Source of the DNA: Gavia stellata
Lineage: Eukaryota > Chordata > Aves > Gaviiformes > Gaviidae
Direction: 5' to 3'
Length of the DNA stretch: 64,000 nucleotides
NCBI RefSeq assembly: GCF_030936135.1
Contig: NC_082610.1
Coordinates: 21,524,428 to 21,588,427 of the forward strand
Both the position numbers and the translations under genes were made by a program. Of the stretch, positions 48,178 to 63,200 are shown in pieces. The notes under the pieces are model-generated. The model had not been told where the DNA came from, searched no databases, and saw only the letters and a list, made by a program, of their open reading frames with translations. Within the stretch, counting starts at the first letter, position 1. Each line of letters opens with the position of its first letter.

Positions 48178-48264
48178 TCACTTGGTACAGTTCTTACTAA
48201 GGTTAAATAAACCCATGATGTCAACCACTGCTTTTTGGATGTTTTTTCCAAAACGATGAGAATC
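48178..48264 (-). CDS. CPT1A: CPT1A last coding exon
   Basis: The acceptor TTTTTAAAG precedes 48264. It encodes [20 protein letters not shown] and a short Asn/Lys tail, then TGA at 48178-48180. The start matches the family (DSHRFG) while the tail is divergent. Confidence 0.93.
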   Translation of the reverse strand, partial: DSHRFGKNIQKAVVDIMGLFNLSKNCTK

Positions 48265-51200
48265 CTTTAAAAACAAACAAAAAACAAAACCAAAGACTTG
48301 TACTGTCAATCAACAGTTATCTTTTAGGCAAAAGAAGGAACCTTTTAACATTTTGTAATTTTGGAGCTTTCGGAATTAGGGCATGTACTTTACCAGAAAA
48401 TGGGGAATTTAAACCACAAAAATTTTAATTGTATACACATTAATCCAGGTTTATTCCATTACTGACTAATGAGTTCTTCATTAAGCATTTACTTTCCTAC
48501 AGACAGAACTGAGATCATCTCCTTCTGAAATCAGATGCATTTCTATTACTTTAAAATAGCTGGGTTTCAGTATTGGTTTTTTATACAAGATTTTGCAAAA
48601 GCTAATTTTCAGAAAACAAAAGAATGTTCAGAAAGCGTATGACTAATGACCTAGAAGTACTGAGAGAACAGAAAAACATTTTGTATTTGACTTCCTATCA
48701 GAATCCTGAATCGTTTGCCATTGAAAAATTACATGAAGTATTGAAAATGAAAATCACAATTATCTAAACGTAAACAAACTATGAACTTGTTCTGTTTATT
48801 CTAAGAGTCAGATGAATGGTAGAAGGAAGAAATTAAGATTACAAATACAAATTATTAGCTACATTACAGGACCTACTACAAAGACCCTACTAATACCAAG
48901 GCCACATACATGAAATGCTGCCTTTTCTATGTGGACCTTTAACTTGACTAATAAGTAAAAAAATACAGGGAAACTTAAAGTAGAACAATTTGAACTATGA
49001 AAAAACAAAGATGTACTTCCTAATCTTTAATGATTAACCAAAGGCACCAAGATCTCTCGGACAAGTTAAGGTCAAAAGAGAAAAACTAGTTCAGCTATGT
49101 AATCCTGGACAAACTCAGCATGTTTATTAAAGTCATAAAAATCTAAAAGGGAAGGATGAATTGAAGCTTACTCAAAGCAGGCCTCCGCAACTGCAGTTAT
49201 TCTAATAAATGATTAATTATTTCTCAAGCACAGATTACAACTTATGGGCCAGCTTCTTTCAGTATTATTTAAACCAAGAAGATTTAAAGAATAGGGAGCA
49301 TACATTTTACTCTGTCTTTACAACTGTAGCCAGAGACAAATCAAAGCAAAAAAAAAAAACCCCAACAAAACAGCACATGTTGAGAAAGAAAAAACACACT
49401 GTAAGTGTATGTTGCAAGTGATACTAAATTTTTTGGGCAATGAGTAGATAGATCAGTTTTATAAGCAGATAACAGAACAGATTTATTAAACCATAGGAAA
49501 GGACTGGCCCTTACCGTCTCAGAACAAGATATTTTGCTGGAGACATGGAAATGGATGGAATTTTCACCCAAGATAATGTAAGAAACACCATAACCATCAT
49601 CAGCCACCTAGGGGAAGAAAGAAGAGAAAAACAAGTTCTAAATCTTCTTTTTCCTTCCATTCCTAAATTATCTTACACAATTCTTACTGTGCTGTTTTTA
49701 AAATCAGTTGGAATTTCTCCTCAAGCAAAAATTAAGCTTCCACATTTAATGCATCATTTCTGAGGATTGATCCCACTTAAGGAAACAGTTCTAGTTTCAT
49801 CTGAAGTGCATGGAATTAACATTTTCTGAATATATGCCTGTAGTATTTCCCAGCTTTAGTATTTTGAAATAGAATACTTGTTCAAAGACCTTCTATCAAG
49901 GTCTGGTCCTAAGCAGCTGTACAGCTTCAGTGCTTAAGTAGAAAGGAATGAAATAGTTCAGTTGTATACCTAAACATCCTGTTTCATGGGATCACTCTGC
50001 AGATGTAAACAAATACAGTATATAAATATGGAGTATACAAGCCTTGTGTTATGAAAACTTGCCCAAAGGCAAAATCATCCGATTCTACAGCAAAGGTACG
50101 ATTCCAAACACGTGTATCATGAGCAGAGCTCTGGTCCAATTTCAACGTTAGCAGCATTAACTGTCCCAAGTTTCAGGTATGCCTAGTAAACACAGGCTAT
50201 CCTGCTGCCATCCTCCTTCCTCTCTTTCCTAACTCAAAGGATCACAGCTTTCAAGCTCTTTGCTGCCACTGCTGCTAAGCAGCCTGATAGTCTTCTCTCC
50301 ATTAGTGCTACAGGGCTATATTCTACAGAATGCTTAAAAAAAAAACCACAACACCCCAAACCCAACAAACACTACACGCGTGGAAAGCCTGATGTACTGA
50401 ATCTCCGGGCTACTTCAGCAAACCAAAGCACAGTTTTTGTAAGGATACAAGAAATGATGAAGGGAAATGTAAGCAGGGTTATTTGGAAAGGCAGACAACT
50501 GAAGGAAGGAAATTAAAGGAATAAAGAAATAGTAAGAAGGAAGCAGTTAATGTAGCATTAGCAAAAATGAAAAGAAAAAAGTGTTAGAAATTCCTGCAGC
50601 AAAAAACCTATTTTATTGCCAGACCACACCTTTTGGGGGATTCTAAATACTGGCTTTATAATCGGCTGGAGCAAGCCAGTTTCTCATGAATGAGCAGCAC
50701 TGCAATAACTAGGCTTCCTTGATACTGCAATTTAAACTCATTCCAACTTCATGAACTGCTGAACGCTGTATCAGAAACATGAATAAATAAATAAACCAAC
50801 CCACAAAAAACAACTTCCAGCTTGACAAACCAGACAAAATACACTGTACCTGTCATCCTAATTTCTGTGTGGCAGAGAGCAGTCCTGTGATCTCTCTCAT
50901 TGTTCTTTCAATAGAAATACTTTTTGAAAACAGATTAATCTAGTCTATAGCCCCATAAAGTCTGCTTAACAGATCTTGTTAACAACAATATCATCATCAA
51001 TGGCCATGTTCAAATCCTGGTAAAATACTACAGTAAATCAGAACCTTGTAAAATCTCTAACAACACACCAGTTTCTTGAAAGTCTACGGAAGCTGTAGAG
51101 CGTGGTTTTATTCTTGACTTAGCCACTATTCACACTTAAGAGGGCAAACAGAACATGTGAGTAGCTTAATTTGGAGGAAAGCGTGAACATATTTTTTAAT

Positions 51201-54200
51201 TAATCAGGGAATATAAAGAACAAGTCAAGTATAATTACTTTTACAAATCCCAACCTTAAAATCTAGTTTAAGTAATAGGCATTTGTCACTGTAATAACAG
51301 CCTGATGTACAGAAGCTCTGGGCATAGGTAATGTGATAAAAGCCCCCACTTTATCAGATCTCTCTGCCATGGAGGCCTGTACCACATTTGATAACTGTGT
51401 ATTTCTTTAAGAATAATCCATTCGTGTAGTGGGATGAGAAAAAGGTGATTCAGATTTTTCTGAGCACATCCACATCATGGGGAAGCATTAAACACATGCA
51501 TTTAAAAGCATTTGTTGCACCTTTGATGTGCAACATTAAGGTATTACAGATCTGAAATTTTTAGACTGGCATATTCAAAATGAAACTGTTTTTAAAGGAG
51601 TACTCGTATTTAGCAAACATACCGGTCCAAATCCTCCACCACAGGATAACATCTCAGGGTTCTTCTTTAGATCAATGTGTTGCTGTGGTGTCTGACTCGT
51701 TGACAGCCTCCAAGGCTCTGACAAAACCTTTATTAGATATGAAAGAGATGCAAACAAGTATAACACACTGTTTAAGAACATGCAACTTTCTCAAAAACTA
51801 GTCAAGATAAGTTAGAAAGCACTCAATAAAACAATATTAAGGATAACTCCAGTTCCCGTTTACATGGAACAAACGATTAAGAAGGTTAAAAGAAACAGCT
51901 AAACTTGTCCTGATATGCAAACCATTAACATATGAGGTCGTGACATCAATTCCTCAAAAAGAACGGAAGTTCTTTCACTAGAAATGCTACTTCAAAACAG
52001 ATGAATCTGGTTTATAGCCTGGTAAATTCTGCATAACAGGTCTTGTTAACAAGATGATCTTTAATGGTCATATTCAAATCCCAGTAAGATACTACATCAA
52101 GTTAGAAGCTTGTAAAATCTCTAACAATACACATGTATCTTGGAAGTCTGTGGGAACTGTAGAAAGTTGTTTTATTCTTGACTTAGCCACTACTCACATT
52201 TAGGAGGGCAAACAGACAAATGTGAGTAGCTTAAATTGGAGGCAAGCTGGAACACTTTTTTTAATTAATCAGAAAACATGAACAAGTGCAATATAATTAC
52301 TTTTATAAAACCCAACCTTAAAATCTAGTTTAAGTAATAAAGCATTTGTTAAGGTAATAAACAGTGACATTAATTTTGTACATGAAAAAAATATAAAAAT
52401 CACAATATACAGCTCCTTTAACTCTCAGTAACTTAAAGTTATTTTGTCACAGTTCCAACAGAACATTCTTGACAGAAAACACACAGCCTTTGTTGTGCTG
52501 CCTTGAAAATATGTAAAAAACACAAGCAACCAATTTTTTTTTAACACTGACTATATCTTTCTTGGAATCCTTAATAACATGTATTACACTACAAAGCTCA
52601 CACAAAGCCTTACTATAGGTTTATTAATAATTGTATACATAAAGCAAAATGAAACTAAGTTGTAATCTACCAGCAGATGTTAAGCAATGCTAGCTAAAAT
52701 CTTACCTTTTTTCTTAGGAAAACCAGAGTTCTACAAGTATGTAAGCAGATACCACAAAACACTACGTAAACAAAGGATTATTTACTGTAATTAATAGTTA
52801 TCAATAAAAGTCACTTACTTCCTTAAGGAAAGGAGAATCTACAGCAAGGTACTTGGATACCACATAAAGGCAGAACAGATGGCGGTCAATGCCAGAACCA
52901 GTCATGGCGAGACGATATAAGTGCTGATGTTTGGTAGCAGCAATCCTAAAGAACTTAAGCTTATTTTCTTTCTAACAATGAAAAAAAGATGAAGAAAAAT
53001 CAGTTAAGTGAACTGGGTTGAGGATGGAGGTGCAGAAAGTAAGTTACAGCAATGGATCTCAAGCCTAGAGCACTTGAGGGTCAAGTACAAGACAATGCAT
53101 GCAGCTAACACCAAATAGTAGTACCCTCTGGCTTTTCAACCTCATGTATTTAATTTCAGGTATTAGCAAGTGTCAACTATTACTTGCTGTAAACAGTGCA
53201 TAATGAAAACAAATTTGTATTTTAAGTATGATCTAATCCCAGAATTAAACATGATTACAACCCACGTTTACTACATTATTGTATATTTAGTTTCTAGAGG
53301 CACTGGTCTTAGAAAGTTATAGAAGAGCAAGTCTCAACATGATTTAAGAAAAGCTGCAACTGCAACGGCCATTTTAGAAGGCAAACAGACAACACTGAAG
53401 GTATTGGGGTCCATGAATGCTGGTCATTTTTTAAAAGTCTTCTTTTAAGAGCTCAGGAGCAGGCAATTCCAAAGTGTCAGAAGTCAAGCAAGCGGGGCAG
53501 AAGGCCTGCTTGGCTGAGCAGGGATCATCTTCTAGAACTTAGGAGGAAAAGGAAAGGAGATGGATGTTGGAAGCAAGGACAGGCAACACAGGAGGACTAC
53601 AGAGATGGTGTTCACCACTGCAGGGAGAAAATTCATGCAGCCAAAGCTTGATTAGAGTTCAACAAAAAGGGCTCCTCACAAAGAGAGACATAGACAAAGC
53701 AAAGACATTTAATGCTGCCTTCACCTCGGTCTTTAACACTGATGAATGGCCCTGGGAGCCCCGGAGCCCTGTGTTGGAAGGCTGTGATCAGGCGGGATGA
53801 TAAGCTCCCAGCTAACTCCGAACTTGTTCAAGACTTGCTGCTCCAGCTGGAGGCCCATAAGTCTATAGGGCCTGGTGGGATTCATGACAGGGCACTAAAA
53901 GAGCTGGCCGATGTTATCGTGGGACCTCTCTCTCCATTATTTTTTCAATGGTCTTGGGAATCTGGAGAGGTCGCAGTCAACTGGAAGCTGGCAAATGTTG
54001 CCCCAATTTTCAAGAAGGGTTAGAAGGAAGACCCAGGCAATTACTGGCCTGTCAGTCTCATGTCAGTGCCTGGTAAAATCATGGAGAAGGTTATTCTGGG
54101 AGTTACTGAAAAACAACTGAGAGACAACATGGTCATTGGTCACAGCCAACACGGGTTCACGAGGGGAAAGTCCTGTTTAAACTAACTTCAAGGTCACCCA

Positions 54201-57200
54201 TCTACTTGACCAAGGGAAGCCAGTAGATGTGCGTTTTTTTGGATTTTAGCAAAGCTTTTGATAACTGTCTGTCACAGTATCCTTCTGGACAAAATGTCCG
54301 GCACACAGCTAGACAAGTCCATAATGCATTGGGTGAGCAATTGGCTGACGGGTCAGGTTCAAAGAGTTATAATAAATGGGGTTACATCAGGCTGGCAGCC
54401 CATCACCAGTGGGGCTCCCCAGGGTTCCATTGTAGGGCCAGTGCTCTTTAATGTTTTTATAAAGGATCTAGATGCAGGAGTCGAATGTACATGAAGTAAG
54501 TTTGCCGATGATACTAAATTAGGAGAAGCTGTGGACTCCCTCAAGGGTAGAGAGGCCTTACAGAAAGATCTGGATAGACTTGAGAGCTGGGCAATCACCA
54601 ACCGTATGAAATTTAACAAGAGCAAGTGCCGATTCTGCACCTGGGATGGGATAATCCTGGTTATACGTACAAACGGGGGGATGAGAGGCTGGAGGGCAGC
54701 CCTGCAGAGGGAGAGACTTATGAGGAGCGGCTGAGGTCACTTGGTTTGTTCAGCTTGGAGAAGAGAAGGCTGAGGGGTGACCTCATCACAGTCTACAACT
54801 TCCTCAAGAGGGGCAGCAGAGGGGGAGGAGCTGATCTCCTCTCCGTGGTGACCAGCGACAGGACACGAGGAAATGGAATGAAGCTGCGTCAGGGGAAGTT
54901 CAGATTGGACATTAGGAAAAGGTTCTTCACTGAGAGGGTGGTGGGTCACTGGAACAGGCTCCCCACGGAAGCGATCAGGGCACCAAGCCGGTCCATGTTC
55001 AAGGAGCTTCTGGACAACACTCTTAGTCATATGGTTTAGTTTTAGGTAGTCCTGTGAGAAGCAGGGAGTTGGACTCGATGATCCTTACGGATCCCTTCCA
55101 ACTCGAGATAGTCTATGATTCTATGAACACTGTATGAATGTTGCAAGGGCTGAAAGAAAACACTTAGATAGCCATTCTGTTAAGGTTTTATAATGTGGAA
55201 TGCAACACACTGAGTATATGGCAACCTGTCACTTCTTATCTCCAGCATCACTGCATTTTACATCACTTATCCGGGACACAGTGACCAGCCTATTTGCCTC
55301 CAGCATGAGAAACTAATAAATCACTTGTAGTCATGCTAAGCATGTCTATCATTGGCATTCAGGAGTAAAGCTTTGTGGATAGTCCATGGAGGATACAAGT
55401 GCTCAGGAAAAGTTCTAAGCAAATCCCAGAGAAAAGCAGAAGCAAGCAGTAAAGGCAGACAACTCTTTTTAAAATAATATGTAAATGCATATAATATAAT
55501 CTTCATAACACAGAAAAACTAAAGATTGTGTTATGAAGGCAGGGTTCCTCTGCTCTGTCACTAATTGTTCCAGATGAAGGGCAGTAATGAATCAACAGGT
55601 CTGAAAAAGAATCATGTTTGTAGTAACCATAAAAAAAAAAAAAAAAAAAAAAATCAAACAGTGAGCAGAGTGAAGTCTGCTATATATATATGATCTTGCC
55701 ATGTATGGGCCTACCTTATTCCGTTAACAAAAATGCAGATGTTAACTGCAGAGATGTAACAGCAGTTAATTCTGACATTAGGACTATGTTAAAATTACTC
55801 TCTATACACAGGTTAGTTGTACAGTAGCTGTGCCATACAGTTACATGGCTGGATTTCCAGACTTGCATTGGTCTGATCACAGGTCCCAGCACAGCATATT
55901 GAGAAATCCAGGGGGATTCTACCTACATAGAACTTTGAGAAGAGGAGGGAGAAAAAAGTTTCTCTCTTTCTCTGTGCATCTATTTTCTTGCAGTAACATT
56001 TATTCGTAGAATCACAGGGCTAGAAAGAACCTCAGCTGTTCATCTGCTTAGACTTCTCTGCCCTAAGATCTGATCAACTAAAACTCTTTCCTGAAGGACC
56101 ATTATGTGATTTACTTTTAAAGATTTTCAAAGTGAAAAAACAACCTCCCCAAGTAATCTGTTTCAGGCTTCTCCCCATTTCCCTCCTTACTCATCATCCT
56201 TACTGGCAGAAAATGTTTCCCTAATGTGCTTCTTTCTGAAATTTAAGTCCATTACTTCTTGGGACAGAGAACAGATTGTTCCCATCATCTCTGCATCAGC
56301 CTTTTTATCCTCTTGAGCCCAACCTGGCTCCCTACCACTTCCACAGCGTTCTCTCTTCTTTAGACTAGATAAGAATAACTAAGTTCAAAGTCTCCTCACA
56401 AATCCTCTTCAGAGGTTTCTATCCATCCTTCTTGCTCTCCTTTAGACTCTCTCCAATCCATCCATGCCTCAAGTGTGCTGTCCAAAACTGGACACACCAC
56501 CCCAGCTAATGTTGTACTAGGAAAAAAGTGCAGAGACAAAAGACTACTAAAAATAAAAGGCAAGACTAACTAAAGTGAGGGCTCCATTTTTCCCAATGCC
56601 ATAGCACTGAATCTGCTATGTCAGTGTTCAGTTACTGATTATTATAGTCCTAGATCTTTTTCATTAGAACTTCTACCCATGCAGCTGTTACTCAGGCCTG
56701 GATGTACATTGAGTACATTCCTATTTAACAAAATCCTCTTTTTCAGGTCAAATTGTTATTGACTCCGAAGAACTGGAAACCCCCTTCAGCTTAGCAAAAC
56801 CTGCAAATGTAATGATTTATTTCATCAACTCTATCTGTGAAAACTGTGACTAGCAGTGGATTCAAGAACAGAGAGCCCTCAAGACGACTGTCTTCCACCC
56901 TTCCATTTTGAGAGCAAACATTTTAACCAGTATTGTCCAAGTTTTCCAAACCAAGAAGTTTTCCCCTAGACCATGCTTCCTTTGTGTGCTAATCAAAACA
57001 TCACATGAAAGATTAAAAAGCCTGCTGAAATCAACATGTAAGAGCAACAACTTATTTCCTGTGAATAATACTCGCTTCCCTATCAGAAAGGAAAGCCCAA
57101 CTGGTATGAGATTACTTTTTTTACAAATCTATGTTTGAATTTTACAAGTCACAAAAGTTTCACAAGTCATCTCAGTTTTCTGGAGTTCAGTAACTGTAAA

Positions 57201-60200
57201 AAATGGCATATTTGGCTATGTTAGTGCCATTCTCTTCCAGTATAGCCTTGAGTTTCTGCTGTATTGACAGAAAAATGTGGACAATTACCTTATGCTGCAC
57301 TTCCTTCCTAAAAAACAAAGGCATCACTCTAAGTGTTTAAAAACTATTTGGGAACTTATACGGCTATTCAGTGATAACTCATGTGCCTTATGGATTGTAT
57401 AAGGCAACAACACTGTAAACTTACACTTTCAGTTGGGTCTTCCATGACTCGAACAAAATTACATGATTCAACAGTACATGAACGAACAGTTTCGGTCCTG
57501 CCTTCTCTGAACAAGCGTGTCATAGAGGCTTCATACGTTAAAGAAAATTTTCCCATGTCCTTGAAAAGAGAAAAATAAGAAATTAAAGGTTTAGCCAGAC
57601 TTAGCCCCTCTTTCTTAATCAACAGTTCAAGGTAAGCACACAGGATATGAATCACTCCACAAATTAAACTCAATGTTGAGTTTTTACTAGCCCACCATTA
57701 GCAGTCTTACCTAAAGATAATAAAGGCAAAAATAAGGTTAGTAGCAGGATTTGAGAAATGCTAGTAGAACAACCAAACTAGCAAGGACTACCCTGTGTTT
57801 TATAGTCAGTCGTCTTTAGTTTATAATAGAAGCTGATTTAAAGGCTATCAAAAACCTATTTGAAAGTTCAGTGGCTTCCTAATTAACACAACTGTGGTAA
57901 GTAATCAAGAAAACTGTAACATCTTTAAAAGTATTTTCAATTAAAAGTTTAATAGCACAGAGACACATGCCAGTGTGTGGATTTTCAAGAACGTGAGAAC
58001 TGAAAACAGTCTGCAAAATCCAGGAAGTGTGGCTTCCGCATTTCCTGTAGATTGAAAGCTGCCAAATGATAGAAGTTTATCTAACACATGTCAGCAACTC
58101 TACCTGTCTAAAACATACATCAGAACAGATCGTGAAAGTCTGTTCAGTTTTAAGTTAAGAGGATGGGTGTTCAAAATAAAAGAGGTGGGTGAGTAATCAA
58201 ACTATTTGCTATGTAGCTAGCCTAACCAATGGTAAGAAAGACTGTAAGTGGTGGTAGCAGCTAGGAAATCTGGATGCTTTGAAAAAGTGTTTGGAATTAC
58301 TTCAAAGAAAAAAAGGTAGAACAGCATCTCAGTGACAACTAGAAAGCAAAATGAAAAACATGCATGTTGCTATACTGGTGTTTTCTAAAAACATGTTACA
58401 GAAAAGGTGAACTAACAGAAGAAAACACAGGAACACAGGCAGGCATTTCTGTTAATCCTGTTAGGGAGTGTCCGTGGCTACTGAATTAAGGGTGACTCCA
58501 AACTAAAAGATAAATTTAACAGTGCTTAGATTATAAACACAGCTACTAGAAGTTCCATACCTACTTCTTTCAAGTCCAAAATGCCTACGGATAGAGCAGC
58601 TAAGCAGAAGAGAAACATTTGCACGAGTGTCAATATGCCAAACTTTGGACAATTTCCAGCTAGTAATCTGTTTAGGGTTTATACCAATTTTCATTGCATG
58701 TCTTTAATAACCTTGCACAAGCAGTGCAAGATTACCCTAAAGTACTTTACACAGTCACATGTTTTAATCACAAACACACTATACCCAATTTAATGAGATT
58801 CTATAAGCCAGAAACAGTCTGTTCTTCTTACCCGATAGTGAGCAAGCTGCAGGGCAAGTTGCACAAAGGCATCAGGGCTGGTTTTTGCTTTCTTTATTAG
58901 TCCCTTCCCAAAAGCATCAAAGGAAAATGAATGGAAGTCCACATCATCTGCCAGAGCTACAGCAGTGCTCAGAGACCTCTCAATCACTTCTTGACACTAA
59001 AACAAACAAACAAATAAATAACCATATGCACATATGTGTGTATGCATGCATTCAATGGCATTTGAGAGAACTGTTGAAAATGTGCAAGTATTTTTAATTG
59101 ACAAATAACAAATGCTGCTTTATGCATGCCAGGAACATCATTATCTAAATAATGTCCCTTTGCAGAAAGGGAAGCTATCTTTGCCAGAAAGTTAAAATTC
59201 CAAAAGCTAATAAAAAATAAGTTTTAAGCCAATGCACATCTGGAGGCCAAAAATTACACTTTAAAAAACAACCAGCATTAAGACTGCTCAGATCACTAGA
59301 ACATAAAAGAACGAGCCACTGAGATACAATGGCAATAGTTGTGTGGCTTCCAATCTGCCATACATGCTTAATTAAACATATCACCAATCTATTACCTTTT
59401 TGTTCAAAATTAAAATCCAAATAGGTGATGGCAGTTTGTCTTGAACTCAGGCAAAAAAAATAAATAATCAAACCTTATTAGACATGTATACAGAATTTTG
59501 AACACAAAAAAGACAGCTAATCTCAAGGAACTATTACACAAGAGCATTTGTTGTGACAATAGTAATGAAATCTCAGCAACTTAAACTTCATTTTAATACA
59601 GTTACTATTTTAAATAGGTGGCGATTTATTTTTGACATGTTGCCAACCAAGAAAGTTTCTAGGAAAAAGTTGGCATTTCCCAGCCAGAATTTTTAAAGAG
59701 TGATGCTAAAAACTCCTGGAATATTTTAAGTAAACTGAGTAATGTCCACCCATGAAATGCACATCTTACAGGACTCAAAGGAATTTAAAGCTGATTTATA
59801 GTGTTAACAGTAATTACTTAAATGATTTGACTGCTCAGAAAAAGAGGAGCTTCTTTCTCAAGTGTTTCTCTTAGCGTGTCCAGAGAAGGGCAACGAAGCT
59901 GGTGAGAGATCTGGAGCAAAAGTCTGATGAGGAGTGGCTGAGGGAACTGGGGTTGTTCAGTCTGGAGAAAAGGAGACCGAGGGGAGACCTTCTCACTCTC
60001 TACAATTACCTGAAAGGGGGTTGCAGAGAGGTGGGTGCTGGTCTCTTCTCCCAAGTGACTAGCGACAGGACAAGAGGAAATGACCTCAAGTTGCGCCAGG
60101 GGAGGTTTAGGCTGGATATTAGCAAAAATTTCTTTACAGAGAGAGTGGTGAAACACTGGAACAGGCTGCCCAGGGAGGTGGTGGAGTCACCATCCCTGGA

Positions 60201-63200
60201 GGTGTTCAAGGAATGTGTGGACATGGCAATTTGGGACATGGTTGAGTGGGCGTGGTGGTGTTGGGTTGACGGTTGGACTTGATGATCTTACAGGTCTTCT
60301 CCAACCTTAATGATTCTGTGATTCAAACCACTAGGTGTTCTGTACTTACTTCTTCTGGAATTTCCCACTGCAGTTTGGTAGGAATAGGAATATTTTGATT
60401 GGTATCTCCTTTGCAATGCCCATCTTCTGAATAGCCCAGTTCAAGATACTCAGTTGCCATTACATTCTGCAAAGAACGATACTTCTTCAGAATTGCAACA
60501 CACCTCATATTGCTGTGGAATTAGCATTTCATTGTGAAATCAATATAACCCATTTTCAGTGCATAGTAAAATACAATATACAATCCATTTCCAAATACTG
60601 AAAAGAGCTGCAAGTGAAGCCCTCTGTTTTACCTCTTATTTTAAAGCATTTTTACTTGTGTTCCAAGTGGGAAGAATACCAGATATGCACAAACACCTAT
60701 TCAATTACAGTGGTGCATTTAGTTAGATGCTACTGAATTAATCAAAATATTTCAATTAAAAACCCACCTCAAACTTACTAGTAGTAAAAAAATGTCAGTC
60801 TCATATTTCAATTTGTTCAATTTAGATTCTAGAGAATTTCTGTAAGTTTGTTATCTCTCAAAACTTGTTCATCAAGAAACAGTTTATTTCAGAGTAAGTG
60901 CATATGCCTGCAAGAATTTAATCATTTTTAAGATTTGCATCCCCCTCAAAATTGCAGTTTGTTTTATATGGGCACTAGAGTTCTTGTGTGGGGAAGGAGA
61001 ATGTTTCCAAGATGAACAATACAACTTGAACAACAGACAAAAAAGGCTCTGTCTTACAAGATTTCAAACAACCACCCTAATGTAAAAAAAACCCCAAAAC
61101 AAAAAAAACCACACCCACCAGAATTAGCAATAGATTTGAATCTGCTCAATAAGAAAAAGCTTGACAAAAATCTATTGCATGTTCTACATCTCTATTTCTA
61201 ATCTCTTTTTTTAATTTGATTTTCTTGCTTAATGGTCAGAACATGCCAATTATGAAATAAAGCTTAATCCATTCTATTCTAAAAATAGAAAATCTATAAA
61301 GAGCTAACAACATAACTTTTTAGGCAAGAAAATCCTACTTAGTTTATTTTAGTCATCTTAATTCTTAGCAGAGAATGAACCAAGTAATCCTAAGTACAGA
61401 GATATGAACTAAAGCATATAACATTATTCATTAAAAGAAAACAAAGTAACTCTTTTCCATTGTGCTAGTCTTAACTGCACTGTCAAGTCAATCTCACATC
61501 AGTTTGGTCTTCTTTCTTCCCTGCTTAGAGAATGCAACGAGGATTTTTTGTTCCTACACACATGGAAACGCTCATATAATAAAATCAGGAAATTACTTGG
61601 GGCACCAGACCTGAGACCCCTTTGCACAAACATAATGAAATCAGAATTAGCTGATGTTTATGAAATAGTTTTGAGTGATTGAGTCATATAACTGTTCATG
61701 GGTTTAAGCTTCAAAAAGAAAAAAATCAAATAGGATTTCAAGTAATAAACTAAGCTTATGATGAACAAACCTGACAAAAACTGCATTTATTCCATTCATT
61801 GCAAATAAATACCAGAGACAATTTAAGCAGCGTATCAATCTGCAGCTCATCAAACAATGGCTTATAGGAAAAGTTAAACTCTGTACCACTTCCTTTACAT
61901 TTTGAAAGTAAATGTAGGAGTTTTATAGCACAAGAAAGCTTAAGTGCTTCAGGAACATGTATATACGTAAAATACAATGCCATATCAGAGACAACTATTG
62001 ATTTAGAATATCATACAGAATATTATAAACAAGTTAGATGGGGAGCTGTATCACTTTTCTATGAAGACACCTATGCTCATTAAAATGCAATAAAGACTTT
62101 TAAGTTAAAGGACAGCAACCTTTTCTTTTTAGCAAGTGGGTTTTTTTAAATTCTACAGTTGTTGTAGACAAAGGCCCAAAATCACTCATCAGCAATATGA
62201 ATGCAAAGTATTGAAAGTAACTGCTGATCTTCAGGGCTGTTGCATGGACCATATCACATTATCTTCTGCATTAACTTTTTGTACTAAACACCTACCTCCC
62301 ACAGGTGTCCAACAATAGGAGCATCTGCCCAAGAGTGCTCTGCATTCAGACCCGTTCTGCCATTTTTGAATACTATCAGAGTGAATGTTTTATCAAACCA
62401 CCTACAAAAGAAATTAAGATTTCCTTATGGTTTTGTACATTTCCCTATGGTTTTGTACATTTCAAAAGCATTTTTACACTGTAACTTCATCTCTCTCAAA
62501 AATTCACATTCAAATGCACTAGTTCTTGGCTTTTTTTTTTTAATAATAGTTTATTTAAATAAATAGACATAAATTTGAACCTCATGAAGTTCAACAAGGC
62601 CAAGCGCAAGGTCCTGCACCTGGGTCAGGGCAATCCCCAGTATCAATAGACTGGGGGATGAACGGATTGAGCAGCAGAGAAGGACTTGGGGTACTGGTGG
62701 ATGAAAAATTGGACATGAGCCGGCAATGCGCACTCGCAGCCCAGAAATGCAGCCCAGGATATGACCGGCTAAGAAGCAGCGTGGCTGGCAGGTCGAGAGG
62801 AGGCGATTCTCACCTTTGCACTGCACTCGTGAGACCCCACCTACAATACTGCATCCAGCTCTGGGGTCCCCAGTACAAGAAAGACATAGACCTGTTAGAG
62901 CGGGTCCAGAGGAGGGCCATGAAAATGGTCAGAGGGCTGGAACACCTCTCCCATGAAGAAAAGCTGAGAGTTGGGGGTTGTTCAGTCTGGAGAAGAGAAG
63001 GCTCTGGGACACCTTCTTGTGGCCTTTCAATATATAAAGAGGGCTTGTAAGAAAGAATGAGAAAGACTTTGTACCACAGCCTGCAGTGACAGGACAAGGG
63101 GCAACAGTTATAAACTGAAAGAGGGTAGGGTTAGGTTTGTAATAAGGGAGAACTTTTTTTTTTTGTTTTTCAAAAACGATGAACAGGTTGCCCAAAGAAG

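Noticed and set aside
55631-55653. Poly(A) run as the tail of a processed pseudogene
   Set aside because: The sequence upstream matches no recognisable mRNA and no flanking target duplication was visible.
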